Shown here piece by piece: positions 51,005-59,697 of a stretch of 64,000 nucleotides of DNA. Origin of the DNA: Burkholderiaceae bacterium (GTDB lineage Bacteria; Pseudomonadota; Gammaproteobacteria; Burkholderiales; Burkholderiaceae_C). Each line of letters starts with the position of its first letter. Position 1 is the stretch's first letter. Under the pieces are notes generated by a model. That model ran no database searches. It was not told where the DNA came from and saw only the letters and a list, made by a program, of their open reading frames with translations. Location of the stretch: the NCBI GenBank assembly GCA_024235855.1, contig JACKLN010000004.1, forward strand, positions 62,001-126,000. Reading direction: 5' to 3'. Both the position numbers and the translations under genes were made by a program.

Positions 51005-52698
51005 TGCCGGCGCTGCACCCCTTCCGCCCCCGGCTGCTGAGCCACCTGCGCGGCTACGGCCGCGCCCAGGCCGTGGCCGATGTCGGCGCCGGCCTCACCG
51101 TGGGCGTCGTCGCGCTGCCGCTGGCCATGGCCTTCGCCATCGCCAGCGGCGTCAAGCCCGAGGCCGGCCTGGTGACGGCCATCATCGCCGGTTTCCTGAT
51201 CAGCGCCCTGGGCGGCTCCAGCGTGCAGATCGGCGGGCCGGCCGGTGCCTTCATCGTCATCGTCTACGGCATCGTCGAGCGCTACGGGCTGGCCAACCTC
51301 TTGATCAGCACCATGCTCGCCGGCGTGCTGCTGATCGCCATGGGCGCACTCAAGCTCGGCGCTCTGGTGCGCTACGTGCCGGTGTCCATCGTCATCGGCT
51401 TCACGAACGGCATCGCGGTGCTCATCGGCCTGAGCCAAGTGAAGGACTTCCTCGGCCTGGACATCGCCAAGATGCCGGCCGACTTCTTCCTGCAGATCGG
51501 CGCCTTGGCCGGTGCGCTGCACACCCTCAATCCCACCGCGGTGGCGATCGCCGGGGCGAGCCTGGCGGTGGTGGTGCTGTGGCCCAAGTCGTACACCATG
51601 CCCACGGCGCCCGTGGGCCTGATCGCAAAGTCGCGCCGCATCGCGGCCCACGTGCCGGGCACCGTGGTGGCGCTGGCCGGCGCCACGCTGGCCGTCACCG
51701 TGCTGGGGCTGGACGTGGAGACCATCGGCAGCCGCTTCGGTGGCATCCCGCAAAGCCTGCCGGCCATCGCGCTGCCGTCGTTCGACTGGCTCACGGTGCA
51801 GCAGCTGCTGGTGCCCACGGTGACCATCGCGCTGCTCGGCGCCATCGAGTCGCTGCTGTGCGCGCGCGTGGCCGACACCATGGCCGACATCCCGAAACAC
51901 GATCCCAACCAGGAGTTGATGGCCCAGGGCGTGGCCAACCTGGCCGCGCCGCTGTGGGGCGGCATCCCGGCCACCGGCACCATTGCCCGCACCGTCACCA
52001 ACGTGCGCGCCGGCGGGCGCACGCCGGTGGCCGGCATGGTGCACGCCGCGACACTGCTGACGGTGATGCTGGTGGCCGCGCCCCTGGCGATGAACGTGCC
52101 GCTGGCGGCGCTGGCCGGCATCCTGATGTTCGTGGCCTGGAACATGGGCGAGTGGCACGAGTTCGTGCGCCTGCGGCGCTTCCACCCCACCTACCGGGCC
52201 ATCCTGGTCGGCACCTTCGCCACCACCGTGATCTTCGACCTCACGGTGGCGGTGGAGATCGGCCTGCTGATGGCCTGCGTGTTCTTCATCTGGCGCATGG
52301 GGCAGCTCTTCCGCGTCGAGCCGGCCACGAAGCACCCGCTGCCGCCGGGCGTGGTGGTGTTCGAGCTCTACGGCTCGCTGTTCTTCGGCGCGGTGGGCAA
52401 GATCGAGGCCCTGCCGGCCCGCGTGGCCGAGGGCACGCGCGCCGTGGTACTGGAGATGCACCGCCTGGTGCTGCTGGACAGCTCCGGGCTGGACGCGCTG
52501 CAGCAGCTGCACCGCGCCCTGACCAAGCGCGGCGTGGCCCTGGTGCTGGCCCACGTGAACGAACAGCCGCTGGCGCTGGTGCGCAGCAGCGGCTTCGAGG
52601 CCGAGCTGGGCCCGGAGAACGTGGTGCCGACGGTGGGCGATGCCTTCGGCGGCCTCGACGACCCCGCAGCCCACCCGGACGTCGGCGCGCCGCGCTGA
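51004..52698 (+). CDS. SulP-family anion transporter with STAS domain
   Basis: A 564-residue permease with about eleven hydrophobic segments (V-A-L-P-L-A-M-A-F-A-I-A-S-G, G-P-A-G-A-F, P-A-T-G-T-I-A-R-T-V-T-N). The C-terminal STAS domain (about 450-555) contains L-L-D-S-S-G-L-D-A-L. SulP proteins move sulfate, bicarbonate or dicarboxylates; the substrate is open here. It ends 13 bases from the convergent CYTH-CHAD gene. Confidence 0.9.
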   Translation: MPALHPFRPRLLSHLRGYGRAQAVADVGAGLTVGVVALPLAMAFAIASGVKPEAGLVTAIIAGFLISALGGSSVQIGGPAGAFIVIVYGIVERYGLANLLISTMLAGVLLIAMGALKLGALVRYVPVSIVIGFTNGIAVLIGLSQVKDFLGLDIAKMPADFFLQIGALAGALHTLNPTAVAIAGASLAVVVLWPKSYTMPTAPVGLIAKSRRIAAHVPGTVVALAGATLAVTVLGLDVETIGSRFGGIPQSLPAIALPSFDWLTVQQLLVPTVTIALLGAIESLLCARVADTMADIPKHDPNQELMAQGVANLAAPLWGGIPATGTIARTVTNVRAGGRTPVAGMVHAATLLTVMLVAAPLAMNVPLAALAGILMFVAWNMGEWHEFVRLRRFHPTYRAILVGTFATTVIFDLTVAVEIGLLMACVFFIWRMGQLFRVEPATKHPLPPGVVVFELYGSLFFGAVGKIEALPARVAEGTRAVVLEMHRLVLLDSSGLDALQQLHRALTKRGVALVLAHVNEQPLALVRSSGFEAELGPENVVPTVGDAFGGLDDPAAHPDVGAPR

Positions 52699-52711
52699 AC
52701 AGGCCGGTCGA

Positions 52712-54181
52712 TCAGCCGCGCAGGTCCGCGCCGCGCAGCCCGTCGTTGGTCGCGCGCCAGCGCTTGACGGCACGGCGGCACTCGGCTTCGGCGGCTTCCG
52801 CGGCCCGCGCCAGCCAGCCGGCCGAGAACACCACCGCGGGCGTGGGCTGCGGCCACGCGGCCAGGTGCGCCCGGGCCACGGACAGGTCGTTCCAGTGCCC
52901 CAGGATCTCCTGCAGTGGTCTCAGGTGCGCCAGTTCGGCGCGCAGGCGGCGTGCCGGCAACAGCGGCGCGGCGAACTCCAGCAGGTAGCGCAGGCGCTTG
53001 AGCTGCTTGCGCAGCCGGTGGCGCTGCGCGGTGTCCAGCCCGTCCCAATCGGCGGCCAGGCGGCGGGCCGTGCGGCGCCACCGACGCAGGCGTCCGAGCA
53101 CCACGCCGTCCCAGGCCGCGCCGGCCGCAGGCGCCGTCGGCACCGTCAGTGCCAGCAGGTCCAGCCACAGCGCGGTCACGGCCGACGCCACCAGGGCTTC
53201 GGCCGCCGTGTCCGCCACCGACTCCGTCATGGGTCGCGGCCAGCCGGCCGCCTCGGCCGCCGCCCAGGCGGGTGCCAGGGTGTCCTGCATCACGTCGGCG
53301 TCACGGCGACCGCCCAGCCGGGCGAACAGCGCCTGCAGCGCCTGGTCGCGGGCCGGGTCGACCGGCCCCAGGGCCCGCAGCACGCTGCGCAAGCGCCGCA
53401 TGGCCACGCGCAGCTGGTGCACATGGTCGGGCACGGCAACACCCGCGGTCAGCGCCGCCGCGTTGGGCAGGCCATGGGCCAGCGCCGCGGCCACCATGGC
53501 GGCCCGGGCAGCGTCCACCGACAGGCCTCGGCGCAAGGCCGGCTCGGCGCCGCGCACCACCGGCCGCGTGGCGGCGCCGTCGATCAGCCATTGCGCGCGC
53601 TCGCTCTTGGTCGCCGGGTCCAGCACCAGGGCGTAGCGCTGGGCCCAGGTGCGGGCCAGCGACAGCAGCGCGTCCAGCGGGCCGTCCAGCAGCTCCATCT
53701 CCAGTTCGCACACCGGAGCGCGCCGGTCGCCGGCGACCACCTCGCCCTGGTCCAGCGCCAGCTCGATGCGCGCGCCGCCATGCCGCATCATCCGCCGCAG
53801 ACGCCGGATCTCGGTGCCGTACACCACCTGCACCGGCGGCGCCCCGGCCAGCGCGCGCGCCAGCAGGCGGCCGGCGTCGGTGCCGGCGTGCAGGGCCGCA
53901 TCGGCGGTGGGCACCGCGCCCTCGGGCACCGGCGCGCAGCGCACCTCGTGCTCCAGCCGTTGCACCAGCCCGTCGCCCGGCCCCTTGAGCGTCTGCACCC
54001 AGTGCGGGCCCTCGCGGCGCACCCGCCACGCGAGCCGTGCCCGCTTCAGGTGGCCGTCGGGGGTGTCGACATAGGCGGCCCGCAGGTCCAGCCGCTCGGC
54101 GGTCCGTGTGGCCAGCGCCCGCGTCAGCGCGGCCAGGCGGCCCGGTGGCACCTGGAACTTCAGCTCGATCTCGACGCCCAC
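52712..54181 (-). CDS. CYTH-CHAD domain protein (inorganic polyphosphate/triphosphate binding)
   Basis: A 489-residue protein. The N-terminal CYTH domain begins with the diagnostic E-I-E-L-K-F and has the E/R/K-rich tunnel pattern (R-L-A-W-R-V-R-R-E, L-K-G, E-x-E-M-E-L). The CHAD domain (about 230-489) has repeated H-Q-L-R-V-A-M-R-R-L-R and the H-R-L-R-K-Q-L-K-R-L-R-Y basic helices that bind polyphosphate. Such proteins are triphosphatases or polyphosphate-granule proteins. The start is taken as GTG 54181, directly before E-I-E-L-K-F; ATG 54226 is an alternative. Confidence 0.87.
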   Translation of the reverse strand: MGVEIELKFQVPPGRLAALTRALATRTAERLDLRAAYVDTPDGHLKRARLAWRVRREGPHWVQTLKGPGDGLVQRLEHEVRCAPVPEGAVPTADAALHAGTDAGRLLARALAGAPPVQVVYGTEIRRLRRMMRHGGARIELALDQGEVVAGDRRAPVCELEMELLDGPLDALLSLARTWAQRYALVLDPATKSERAQWLIDGAATRPVVRGAEPALRRGLSVDAARAAMVAAALAHGLPNAAALTAGVAVPDHVHQLRVAMRRLRSVLRALGPVDPARDQALQALFARLGGRRDADVMQDTLAPAWAAAEAAGWPRPMTESVADTAAEALVASAVTALWLDLLALTVPTAPAAGAAWDGVVLGRLRRWRRTARRLAADWDGLDTAQRHRLRKQLKRLRYLLEFAAPLLPARRLRAELAHLRPLQEILGHWNDLSVARAHLAAWPQPTPAVVFSAGWLARAAEAAEAECRRAVKRWRATNDGLRGADLRG

Positions 54182-54207
54182 CGGATGCCCCCGCCCACTT
54201 GCGCAAC

Positions 54208-54213
54208 TACAAT
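54208..54213 (+). promoter_or_regulatory. -10 element TACAAT before the DUF3460 gene
   Basis: TACAAT (five of six matches to TATAAT) lies 32 bases before the DUF3460 ATG, in the divergent gap to the CYTH-CHAD gene. No good -35 is visible. Confidence 0.45.
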
Positions 54214-54245
54214 CGTGGGTTGCCATTGTCGCCGCACCTGCTGCC

Positions 54246-54461
54246 ATGCCGCTGTTCTGGAAGCCCTACAAGTCCGACGTCACCCAGTTCATCGACGAAC
54301 TGAAGGCGAAGAAGCCCACGCTCGAGGCCGAGCAGCGCGCCGGCCGGGCCCGGCTGTGGGACCAGTCCATCGACCGCCAGGCCCAGGCCGAGTACAAGGC
54401 CGCGCGCGTGCCGCAGAAGGCCTACGTGTACCAGAACGAGCCCGTCCAGCGCGGCGGCTGA
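54246..54461 (+). CDS. DUF3460 small protein
   Basis: A 71-residue soluble protein: W-K-P-Y-K-S-D-V-T-Q-F-I-D-E-L-K-A-K-K-P-T-L-E matches DUF3460, a small family known from beta-proteobacteria with unknown function. It sits 16 bases before scpA, the usual arrangement, so the two are probably co-transcribed. Confidence 0.85.
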   Translation: MPLFWKPYKSDVTQFIDELKAKKPTLEAEQRAGRARLWDQSIDRQAQAEYKAARVPQKAYVYQNEPVQRGG

Positions 54462-54477
54462 CCGCCGGGCGCCCCCG

Positions 54478-55320
54478 ATGAACACGCTGGCCGCCCCGGA
54501 CCGGGACGAGCCGCCGCGCGCCGAACCCGATGTCGTCGACCAGGTGGCGGTGGCGCGCCTGTACGGCGAGCCGCTGTTCGCCCTGCCGCAGGACCTGTAC
54601 ATCCCGCCCGATGCGCTGGAGGTCTTCCTCGAGGCCTTCGAAGGCCCGCTGGACCTGCTGCTCTACCTGATCCGCAAGCAGAACTTCAACATCCTCGACA
54701 TTCCGCTGGCGGACGTGACCCGCCAGTACCTGGACTACGTCGACCAGATCCGGCGGCACAACCTCGAACTCGCCGCCGAATACCTGCTGATGGCGGCGAT
54801 GCTCATCGAGATCAAGAGCCGCATGCTGCTGCCGCCGAAGAAGAACGAGGACGGCAGCGAACCCGAGGACCCGCGCGCCGAACTGGTGCGCCGGCTGATC
54901 GAGTACGAGCAGATCAAGCTCGCCGCCGCAAAGCTCGATACCGTGCCGGTGCTGGGCCGCGACTTCCTGCGTGCCCAGGTGCACGTGGAGCAGAGCCTGC
55001 AGCCGCGCTGGCCCGACGTGAACACCGACGACCTGCGCGCCGCCTGGGCCGACATCCTCAAGCGCGCGAAGCTCAACGCCCACCACACCATCAGCCGCGA
55101 GCAGCTGTCGGTCCGCGAGCACATGAGCATCGTGCTGCGCAAGCTGCAGGGCCGGCGCTTCGTCGAGTTCCAGGACCTGTTCGACCCCACGCGCGGCGTG
55201 CCGGTGCTGGTGGTCACCTTCATCGCGATGCTGGAGCTCTCGCGCGAGCACCTGCTGGAAGTGACGCAGGCCGAGGCCTTCGCGCCCATCTACGTGCGGC
55301 TGGCCTACCAGCCGGCCTGA
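54478..55320 (+). CDS. scpA: Segregation and condensation protein A (kleisin)
   Basis: A 280-residue kleisin linking SMC heads. F-E-G-P-L-D-L-L-L-Y-L-I-R-K-Q near residue 55 and L-A-A-E-Y-L-L-M-A-A-M-L-I-E-I-K-S-R-M-L-L-P form the N-terminal SMC-neck contact. The C-terminal winged helix includes F-I-A-M-L-E-L. The protein assists chromosome segregation. It is followed by a 64-base gap with a sigma-28-like promoter for the caspase-type genes. Confidence 0.93.
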   Translation: MNTLAAPDRDEPPRAEPDVVDQVAVARLYGEPLFALPQDLYIPPDALEVFLEAFEGPLDLLLYLIRKQNFNILDIPLADVTRQYLDYVDQIRRHNLELAAEYLLMAAMLIEIKSRMLLPPKKNEDGSEPEDPRAELVRRLIEYEQIKLAAAKLDTVPVLGRDFLRAQVHVEQSLQPRWPDVNTDDLRAAWADILKRAKLNAHHTISREQLSVREHMSIVLRKLQGRRFVEFQDLFDPTRGVPVLVVTFIAMLELSREHLLEVTQAEAFAPIYVRLAYQPA

Positions 55321-55350
55321 CGGCACGGCGCCGTCGGGTTCACACCGATC

Positions 55351-55377
55351 TCAAGTTTCGTCCGGGGCGGCCGATGA
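55351..55377 (+). promoter_or_regulatory. Near-consensus FliA (sigma-28) promoter before caspase-like genes
   Basis: TCAAGTTT (55351-55358) and GCCGATGA (55370-55377) are separated by exactly 11 bases. The flagellar sigma-28 consensus is TAAAGTTT-N11-GCCGATAA, so each box matches seven of eight. The ATG at 55385 is only seven bases beyond the -10, so a transcript from here would be leaderless or nearly so, whereas GAGAGG (55375-55380) looks like a ribosome site for a longer message. Promoter activity is therefore a strong but untested suggestion. Confidence 0.6.
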
Positions 55378-55384
55378 GAGGCCG

Positions 55385-57295
55385 ATGCGCCGCCATCCCG
55401 CTTTGCCCGCCCTGCTCGTCGCCGTGCTGCTGGCCGGGTTCGCCGCCCCGCCGCAGGCCGCCAGCGCCAGCCGCAACCTCGTCGTGCAACCGGCCGCCCC
55501 CGCGGCCACCCAGGGCAAGCGCCTGGCCCTGGTCATCGGCAACGCCGCCTACCGCGACGCGCCGCTGCAGAACCCGGTCAACGACGCCCGCGCCATGGCG
55601 CAGGCCCTCGAGGGCGCCGGCTTCGAGGTCATGCTGCACACCGACGCCGACCAGCGCACGCTGCTGACCGCGCTGCGCGAGTTCGGCCAGCAGCTGCGCG
55701 GCGGCGGCACCGGGCTCTTCTACTACGCCGGCCACGGCATGCAGATCAAGGGCCGCAACTACCTGATCCCGGTGGGCGCGGACATCCAGCGCGAGGACGA
55801 GGTGGCCTACCAGTCGCTGGACGTGCAGGCCGTGCTGGACAAGATGGACAGCGCTGCCAACGGCACCAACCTCGTGATCCTGGACGCCTGCCGCAACAAC
55901 CCGTTCGCGCGCAGCTTCCGCTCCAGCACGCAGGGCCTGGCGCCGGTGGACGCGCCGGTGGGCACCCTGGTGGCCTTTGCCACCAGCCCCGGCGCCGTGG
56001 CCAGCGACGGGGCCAGCGACAACGGCCTCTACACCCGCCACCTGCTGCAGGCGCTGGCCGAGCCGGGCCGCAAGGTGGAAGAGGTGTTCAAGCAGGTGCG
56101 AACCCAGGTGCGGCGCGACTCCGGCGGCCTGCAGGTGCCGTGGGAGAGCACGTCGCTGGAGGGCGACTTCTACTTCCACCCGCCCGTGGCCGTGACGGTG
56201 CCCGCGCCGCCGGTCGAACCCGCCCCGCCGGCTCCGGACCCGCTGGCCGCGCTGGACGATGCCCTGTGGGCCACGGTGCGCGACGCCGACGAGGCCGCCG
56301 TGGTGCAGGCCTACCTCACGCGCTTCCCGCAGGGCCGCCATGCCGCCGATGCGCAGGCCCGGCTGGCCGTGCTGCAGGCGGCCGCAGCGCCAGCACCATC
56401 ACCGGCGGCGCTGCCCACGGCCGAGCCGGCGCCGGCGGTCGCCATCGCGCCGGCCAGCGTGGTGCCGGTCCCAACCGCACCGGCATCGCCGCTGCCCTTG
56501 GTGGATGCCGCGACGGCGTCGCTGCTGGCCGCGCCGCCCGGGCGCGACGGTGCCGACACCAGCGATACCCTGGCCCGCCTGCAGGCCCTGGCCGCCACAG
56601 AAGGCGCACGCCCGGCGACGGGTTCGGCCGGCGGCCCGGCTGGCGTGGCATTGCCAGCCCAGCCACCGGCGCCAGTCGATGTGCCACGTCGCAATGTGCA
56701 TGGGTTCCAGGTCGGCGACTGGTACAACTTCCGCACCGTGGACCGCCTCACCGGCATCACCAGCGGGCGTCAGCTCTGGCGCATCGAGGGGTTCGCCGAC
56801 GATGGCGACATCCTGGTCAACGGCGGCGGCGTGCGCCTGACCTCGCTGGGCCTGCCGATTGCTGCCAGCGACCCGGCACGCGGCACCTGGCTGGAATGGA
56901 AGCCGCCGCTGCAGCTGATCGACACCGGCATGCACCTGGGCTACAAGCGCGACGTGAGCGGCGTGCGCGAGCAGCGCGACAGCCAGGGGCGCACCTCGCG
57001 CAGCCAGTTCACGGGCACGCTGAAGGTGGTCGCGCGCGAGAACGTGGAGGTGCCGGCCGGCAACTTCGAGGCCTTCCGCATCGAGGTGCGCGCCCAGGGC
57101 GAGACGCAGCGCGACGACGGTGCGCGCTACACGCTGTGGTGGGACCTGACGCTGTGGTGGGCCCCGTCCTTCGGCATGTGGGTGGCCATGGACCTCGACG
57201 AACGCGTCGACGGCCGCCTGGAGCAGCGTACGCGGCGCGAACTCTGGACCTTCGAGCGCCTGCGCGACACGGCCACCGCCGAGGCCCGGCGATGA
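55385..57295 (+). CDS. Exported caspase-fold (peptidase C14) protein with C-terminal beta domain
   Basis: A 636-residue protein: signal peptide to A-A-S-A (about 1-30), then a caspase-like p20 domain with R-L-A-L-V-I-G-N-A-A-Y. Catalytic His is in Y-Y-A-G-H-G-M-Q (near residue 116) and Cys in I-L-D-A-C-R-N-N-P-F (near residue 167), both intact. Residues about 270-430 are a low-complexity Ala/Pro linker. Residues about 435-636 form a beta-rich domain (V-G-D-W-Y-N-F-R-T-V-D) I cannot name. Stop overlaps the next caspase gene (ATGA). Confidence 0.88.
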   Translation: MRRHPALPALLVAVLLAGFAAPPQAASASRNLVVQPAAPAATQGKRLALVIGNAAYRDAPLQNPVNDARAMAQALEGAGFEVMLHTDADQRTLLTALREFGQQLRGGGTGLFYYAGHGMQIKGRNYLIPVGADIQREDEVAYQSLDVQAVLDKMDSAANGTNLVILDACRNNPFARSFRSSTQGLAPVDAPVGTLVAFATSPGAVASDGASDNGLYTRHLLQALAEPGRKVEEVFKQVRTQVRRDSGGLQVPWESTSLEGDFYFHPPVAVTVPAPPVEPAPPAPDPLAALDDALWATVRDADEAAVVQAYLTRFPQGRHAADAQARLAVLQAAAAPAPSPAALPTAEPAPAVAIAPASVVPVPTAPASPLPLVDAATASLLAAPPGRDGADTSDTLARLQALAATEGARPATGSAGGPAGVALPAQPPAPVDVPRRNVHGFQVGDWYNFRTVDRLTGITSGRQLWRIEGFADDGDILVNGGGVRLTSLGLPIAASDPARGTWLEWKPPLQLIDTGMHLGYKRDVSGVREQRDSQGRTSRSQFTGTLKVVARENVEVPAGNFEAFRIEVRAQGETQRDDGARYTLWWDLTLWWAPSFGMWVAMDLDERVDGRLEQRTRRELWTFERLRDTATAEARR

Positions 57296-58746
57296 GGCAC
57301 CGCGGCACGCGAATCGCCCTGGGCAGTCTGGTCCTCGCGCTGGCCGCCGCCACGTCGCCGGCGGCCGCCGATGCGCCACGCAGCGACCGCCACGCGCTGA
57401 TCATCGGCGTCGGCCACTACGCCGCCGACCCGGCGCGGACGGTGCCGGCCCTGGGCGGCGTGGCGCACGACATGGTCAGCGCCCGCGCCATGGCCGAGCG
57501 CATGGGCGTGCCAGCGTCGCAGACGCTCGTGCTGCAGGACGAAGCGGCCACGCGCCAAGGCGTGCTGCAGGCCCTGCAGACCCTGCGCACGCAGGTGAAG
57601 CCGGGCGACCGCGTCTTCGTCTACTGGTCGGGTCATGGCTCGCGGTATTTCGACGCCCAGGCCGGCGCCTGTGTCGAGACATTGATCCCGCACGACCTGC
57701 AGGACTTCACGCACACCGAGTTCGCCCGCCTGCTCAAGCCGGTGGGCGACGTGGCCGGCAAGCTGTTCGTGGTCTACGACGCCTGCCACTCCGGCGGCGC
57801 CACGGCGCAGCGCTCGATCGGCCCATGGCGCGCGAAGAACGCCGGCGTGCCGGCGCAGTGCAGCCTGCCGAGCAACTTGCGCAGCCGCAGCCTCGTCTCC
57901 GCTGCTGTCGAGGCCGGCCTGGGTGCGGCCGACGTGGTGCACATCGCCAGCGCCCGGCCCGACGAGGTGAGCTTCGACCACGCCGACCGCGGTGGCCTGG
58001 CCACCGTGGCCCTGCGCCAGTGCTTTGAAGGCGACGCCCAGGACACCGATGGCAGCGGCGCGGTATCGGCCGACGAACTGGTGGCCTGCGCCCAGCGCCA
58101 CGTGGAGCAGGCGCTGGCCGGCCAGCCCGGCCTGCTGCCGCACCATGTGACGATCGCCGGCAACCGCGCCTTCGTGCCCGCGGGCTTCCGGGGCAGCGCC
58201 CCGAGGACCCCATCCGCCAATCCGACCGAACCGGCCGCTCCGGCCGACACGGCAGCGCCGCCCCCGCCGGCGGCCGAGCCGATGTCGACCCCTGCCTTCC
58301 TGGCCGAGATCGCCACCCAGGCCGACAGCCGCCGCCAGGTGCGGGTACAGGCCGAACGCGGCCAACTGAAGATCGGCAGCGACGCGCTGTCGCTGGCCGT
58401 GACGTCGAGCCACGACGGCTGGGTGTACATCGCGATGGCGGGCAGCGACGGCAGCACCACGCTGCTGTTCCCGAACGCGCTGGATGGCCAGCACCGCATC
58501 GCGGCCGGGCAGACCCTGGTGCTGCCGCGCCCCGCGTGGCGGCTGGTGGCCGGCGGGCCGCCGGGGACCAACCGCCTGCTGGTCGCCGTGACCGACCGTC
58601 CGCGCGCTCCGGCCCTGCTGGCAGGCACCCCGGCCGGGCCGTTCACGCAGGCGCCCGACGACGGGGACGGCCGCCGCCGCCTGCAACGCCTGCTGGCCGA
58701 CACGGCCTTCGGCGCGGCGACCGTCGACGTCGACGAGGTGCGCTGA
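57292..58746 (+). CDS. Exported caspase-fold (C14) protein with EF-hand-like loop and DUF4384-like tail
   Basis: A 484-residue protein with signal peptide to A-A-A-D-A (about 1-27). Caspase-like domain: catalytic His in Y-W-S-G-H-G-S (near residue 113), Cys in Y-D-A-C-H-S-G-G (near residue 163). At about 252-263 D-T-D-G-S-G-A-V-S-A-D-E is a complete 12-residue EF-hand calcium loop. A proline-rich linker is followed by a DUF4384-like beta domain (about 340-460; D-G-W-V-Y-I-A-M-A-G-S-D-G-S-T-T-L-L-F-P-N). Translationally coupled to the first caspase gene. Confidence 0.87.
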   Translation: MRHRGTRIALGSLVLALAAATSPAAADAPRSDRHALIIGVGHYAADPARTVPALGGVAHDMVSARAMAERMGVPASQTLVLQDEAATRQGVLQALQTLRTQVKPGDRVFVYWSGHGSRYFDAQAGACVETLIPHDLQDFTHTEFARLLKPVGDVAGKLFVVYDACHSGGATAQRSIGPWRAKNAGVPAQCSLPSNLRSRSLVSAAVEAGLGAADVVHIASARPDEVSFDHADRGGLATVALRQCFEGDAQDTDGSGAVSADELVACAQRHVEQALAGQPGLLPHHVTIAGNRAFVPAGFRGSAPRTPSANPTEPAAPADTAAPPPPAAEPMSTPAFLAEIATQADSRRQVRVQAERGQLKIGSDALSLAVTSSHDGWVYIAMAGSDGSTTLLFPNALDGQHRIAAGQTLVLPRPAWRLVAGGPPGTNRLLVAVTDRPRAPALLAGTPAGPFTQAPDDGDGRRRLQRLLADTAFGAATVDVDEVR

Positions 58747-58754
58747 GCGCGGCG

Positions 58755-59399
58755 TCAGGCAGCGAGGAAGGCGTTGACCGCCACCACGCGGGTGTCGGCG
58801 GCGGTTTCGCCGTCGAACACGGCGGTGTCGGTCTCGGCGATGGCATTGCGCGGCCGGCCCGGCAGCGGCGGCGCCTCGAAGTTCTGCGGCGCGCAGTGCA
58901 GGATGCGCGTGGCGCGGCCGTCGGCCACCTCGGTGATCCAGGCCACGTGACCCACCGGCCGCGCGCGGCCGGCGCTCGGGAAGACCAGCAACGCGCCCAC
59001 CTGGGCGCGGTCCAGCACCGTGAAGGCGTCGTGGCGCCCCAGAGCATCGGCCACGATGCTGTCGGTGTAGAGCCACTGGTCGGCCCGGCCGTCCAGCGTC
59101 ATCGGGTGACGCGGCAGGCCGAGGCACCAGGCGACGAAGCCGGAGCAGTCGCAGGCGCTGCGCGGCAGTTCCGCAGCCGTCAGGCCCAGCCGCTGCAGCC
59201 CGGCCGTGTAGGCGGCGTGCTTGGTGGGGTTCTCGGCCTTCAGCTCAGCGAGTGCCGCCGCGGGGTCGAAGGGCCGGCCCGGGGTGGGCAAGGGCCGCTG
59301 GCCCGCTGTCCAGCTCCCCTGCCCCAGCCAGTACAGCGTGGGCATCGTCAGCGCACTGCGGGCGCGGGCCAGAGTCTCGTCGAGGGTGTGGGCGGTCAT
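58755..59399 (-). CDS. NlpC/P60-like cysteine peptidase family protein
   Basis: A 214-residue protein with C-D-C-S-G-F-V-A-W-C-L-G (near residue 80), the Cys-nucleophile block of NlpC/P60 enzymes. It also has G-H-V-A-W-I-T-E-V carrying the catalytic His (near residue 150) and a third polar site I-L-H-C-A. The N-terminal T-L-Y-W-L-G-Q-G-S-W block is common in this subgroup. No signal peptide is seen. It lies 68 bases downstream of a small membrane protein gene and is presumed to share its promoter, with two hairpins between. Cell-wall cleavage is possible but not shown. Confidence 0.78.
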   Translation of the reverse strand: MTAHTLDETLARARSALTMPTLYWLGQGSWTAGQRPLPTPGRPFDPAAALAELKAENPTKHAAYTAGLQRLGLTAAELPRSACDCSGFVAWCLGLPRHPMTLDGRADQWLYTDSIVADALGRHDAFTVLDRAQVGALLVFPSAGRARPVGHVAWITEVADGRATRILHCAPQNFEAPPLPGRPRNAIAETDTAVFDGETAADTRVVAVNAFLAA

Positions 59400-59435
59400 G
59401 GCAGGCCGGTGATGCGGATGGGGCGAGGCCATGTT

Positions 59436-59476
59436 CGCCGGTTTGGCCGGCGCTGGCCAGTGCCGGTTCAACCGGC
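59436..59476 (-). terminator. Two hairpins between small membrane protein and NlpC-like gene
   Basis: GCCGG-TTCAA-CCGGC (59462-59476, overlapping the small gene's stop) and CGCCGG-TTTGG-CCGGCG (59436-59452) stand in tandem. They could reduce read-through into the NlpC-like gene, giving much small protein and little enzyme. No T-run follows. A hairpin sits in the matching position of the second module (61503-61518). Confidence 0.45.
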
Positions 59477-59656
59477 GACGTTCCTGGCCACCGGGGCCAG
59501 CGCCACCGGCGCCTGCACGGCCTGCCCGGCCCACAGCAGCCCGCTGGCGTCGGCGTAGTGCTGGGCCAGGCTGAACTGGGCGGCGACCATCAGCGCGCTG
59601 ACGCTGAAGGCGGCGAAGAAGGCGGTGATGCGGGCGGTGGTGGTGGTCTGCTGCAT
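59468..59656 (-). CDS. Small membrane or exported protein, module paralogue B
   Basis: A 62-residue protein of no family I know: M-Q-Q-T-T-T-T-A-R-I-T-A-F-F-A-A, a hydrophobic helix (about 9-30), Q-F-S-L-A-Q-H-Y, then an Ala/Val-rich tail. About 40% of positions match the 63-residue protein at 61567-61758, including T-T-T-x-R, F-F-A-A, Q-F-x-L-A-x-H-Y and P-V-A. The helix could be a membrane anchor or a signal peptide. GGAGA seven bases upstream fixes ATG 59656. The promoter, leader hairpin and ribosome site are all duplicated in the other module. Confidence 0.8.
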   Translation of the reverse strand: MQQTTTTARITAFFAAFSVSALMVAAQFSLAQHYADASGLLWAGQAVQAPVALAPVARNVAG

Positions 59657-59676
59657 GGTGTCTCTCCGGGGTGTGG

Positions 59677-59691
59677 GCTTCGTCGTGAAGC
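59677..59691 (-). promoter_or_regulatory. 5'-leader hairpin of module B
   Basis: GCTTC and GAAGC pair around a five-base loop, 21-35 bases upstream of the ATG and just before the GGAGAGACACC ribosome site. From the predicted start point it would form almost at the mRNA 5' end. The second module has GCCTC/GAGGC at the same place: a U-A pair replaced by C-G, a compensatory change that supports a real RNA stem. Confidence 0.6.
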
Positions 59692-59697
59692 GATGAA

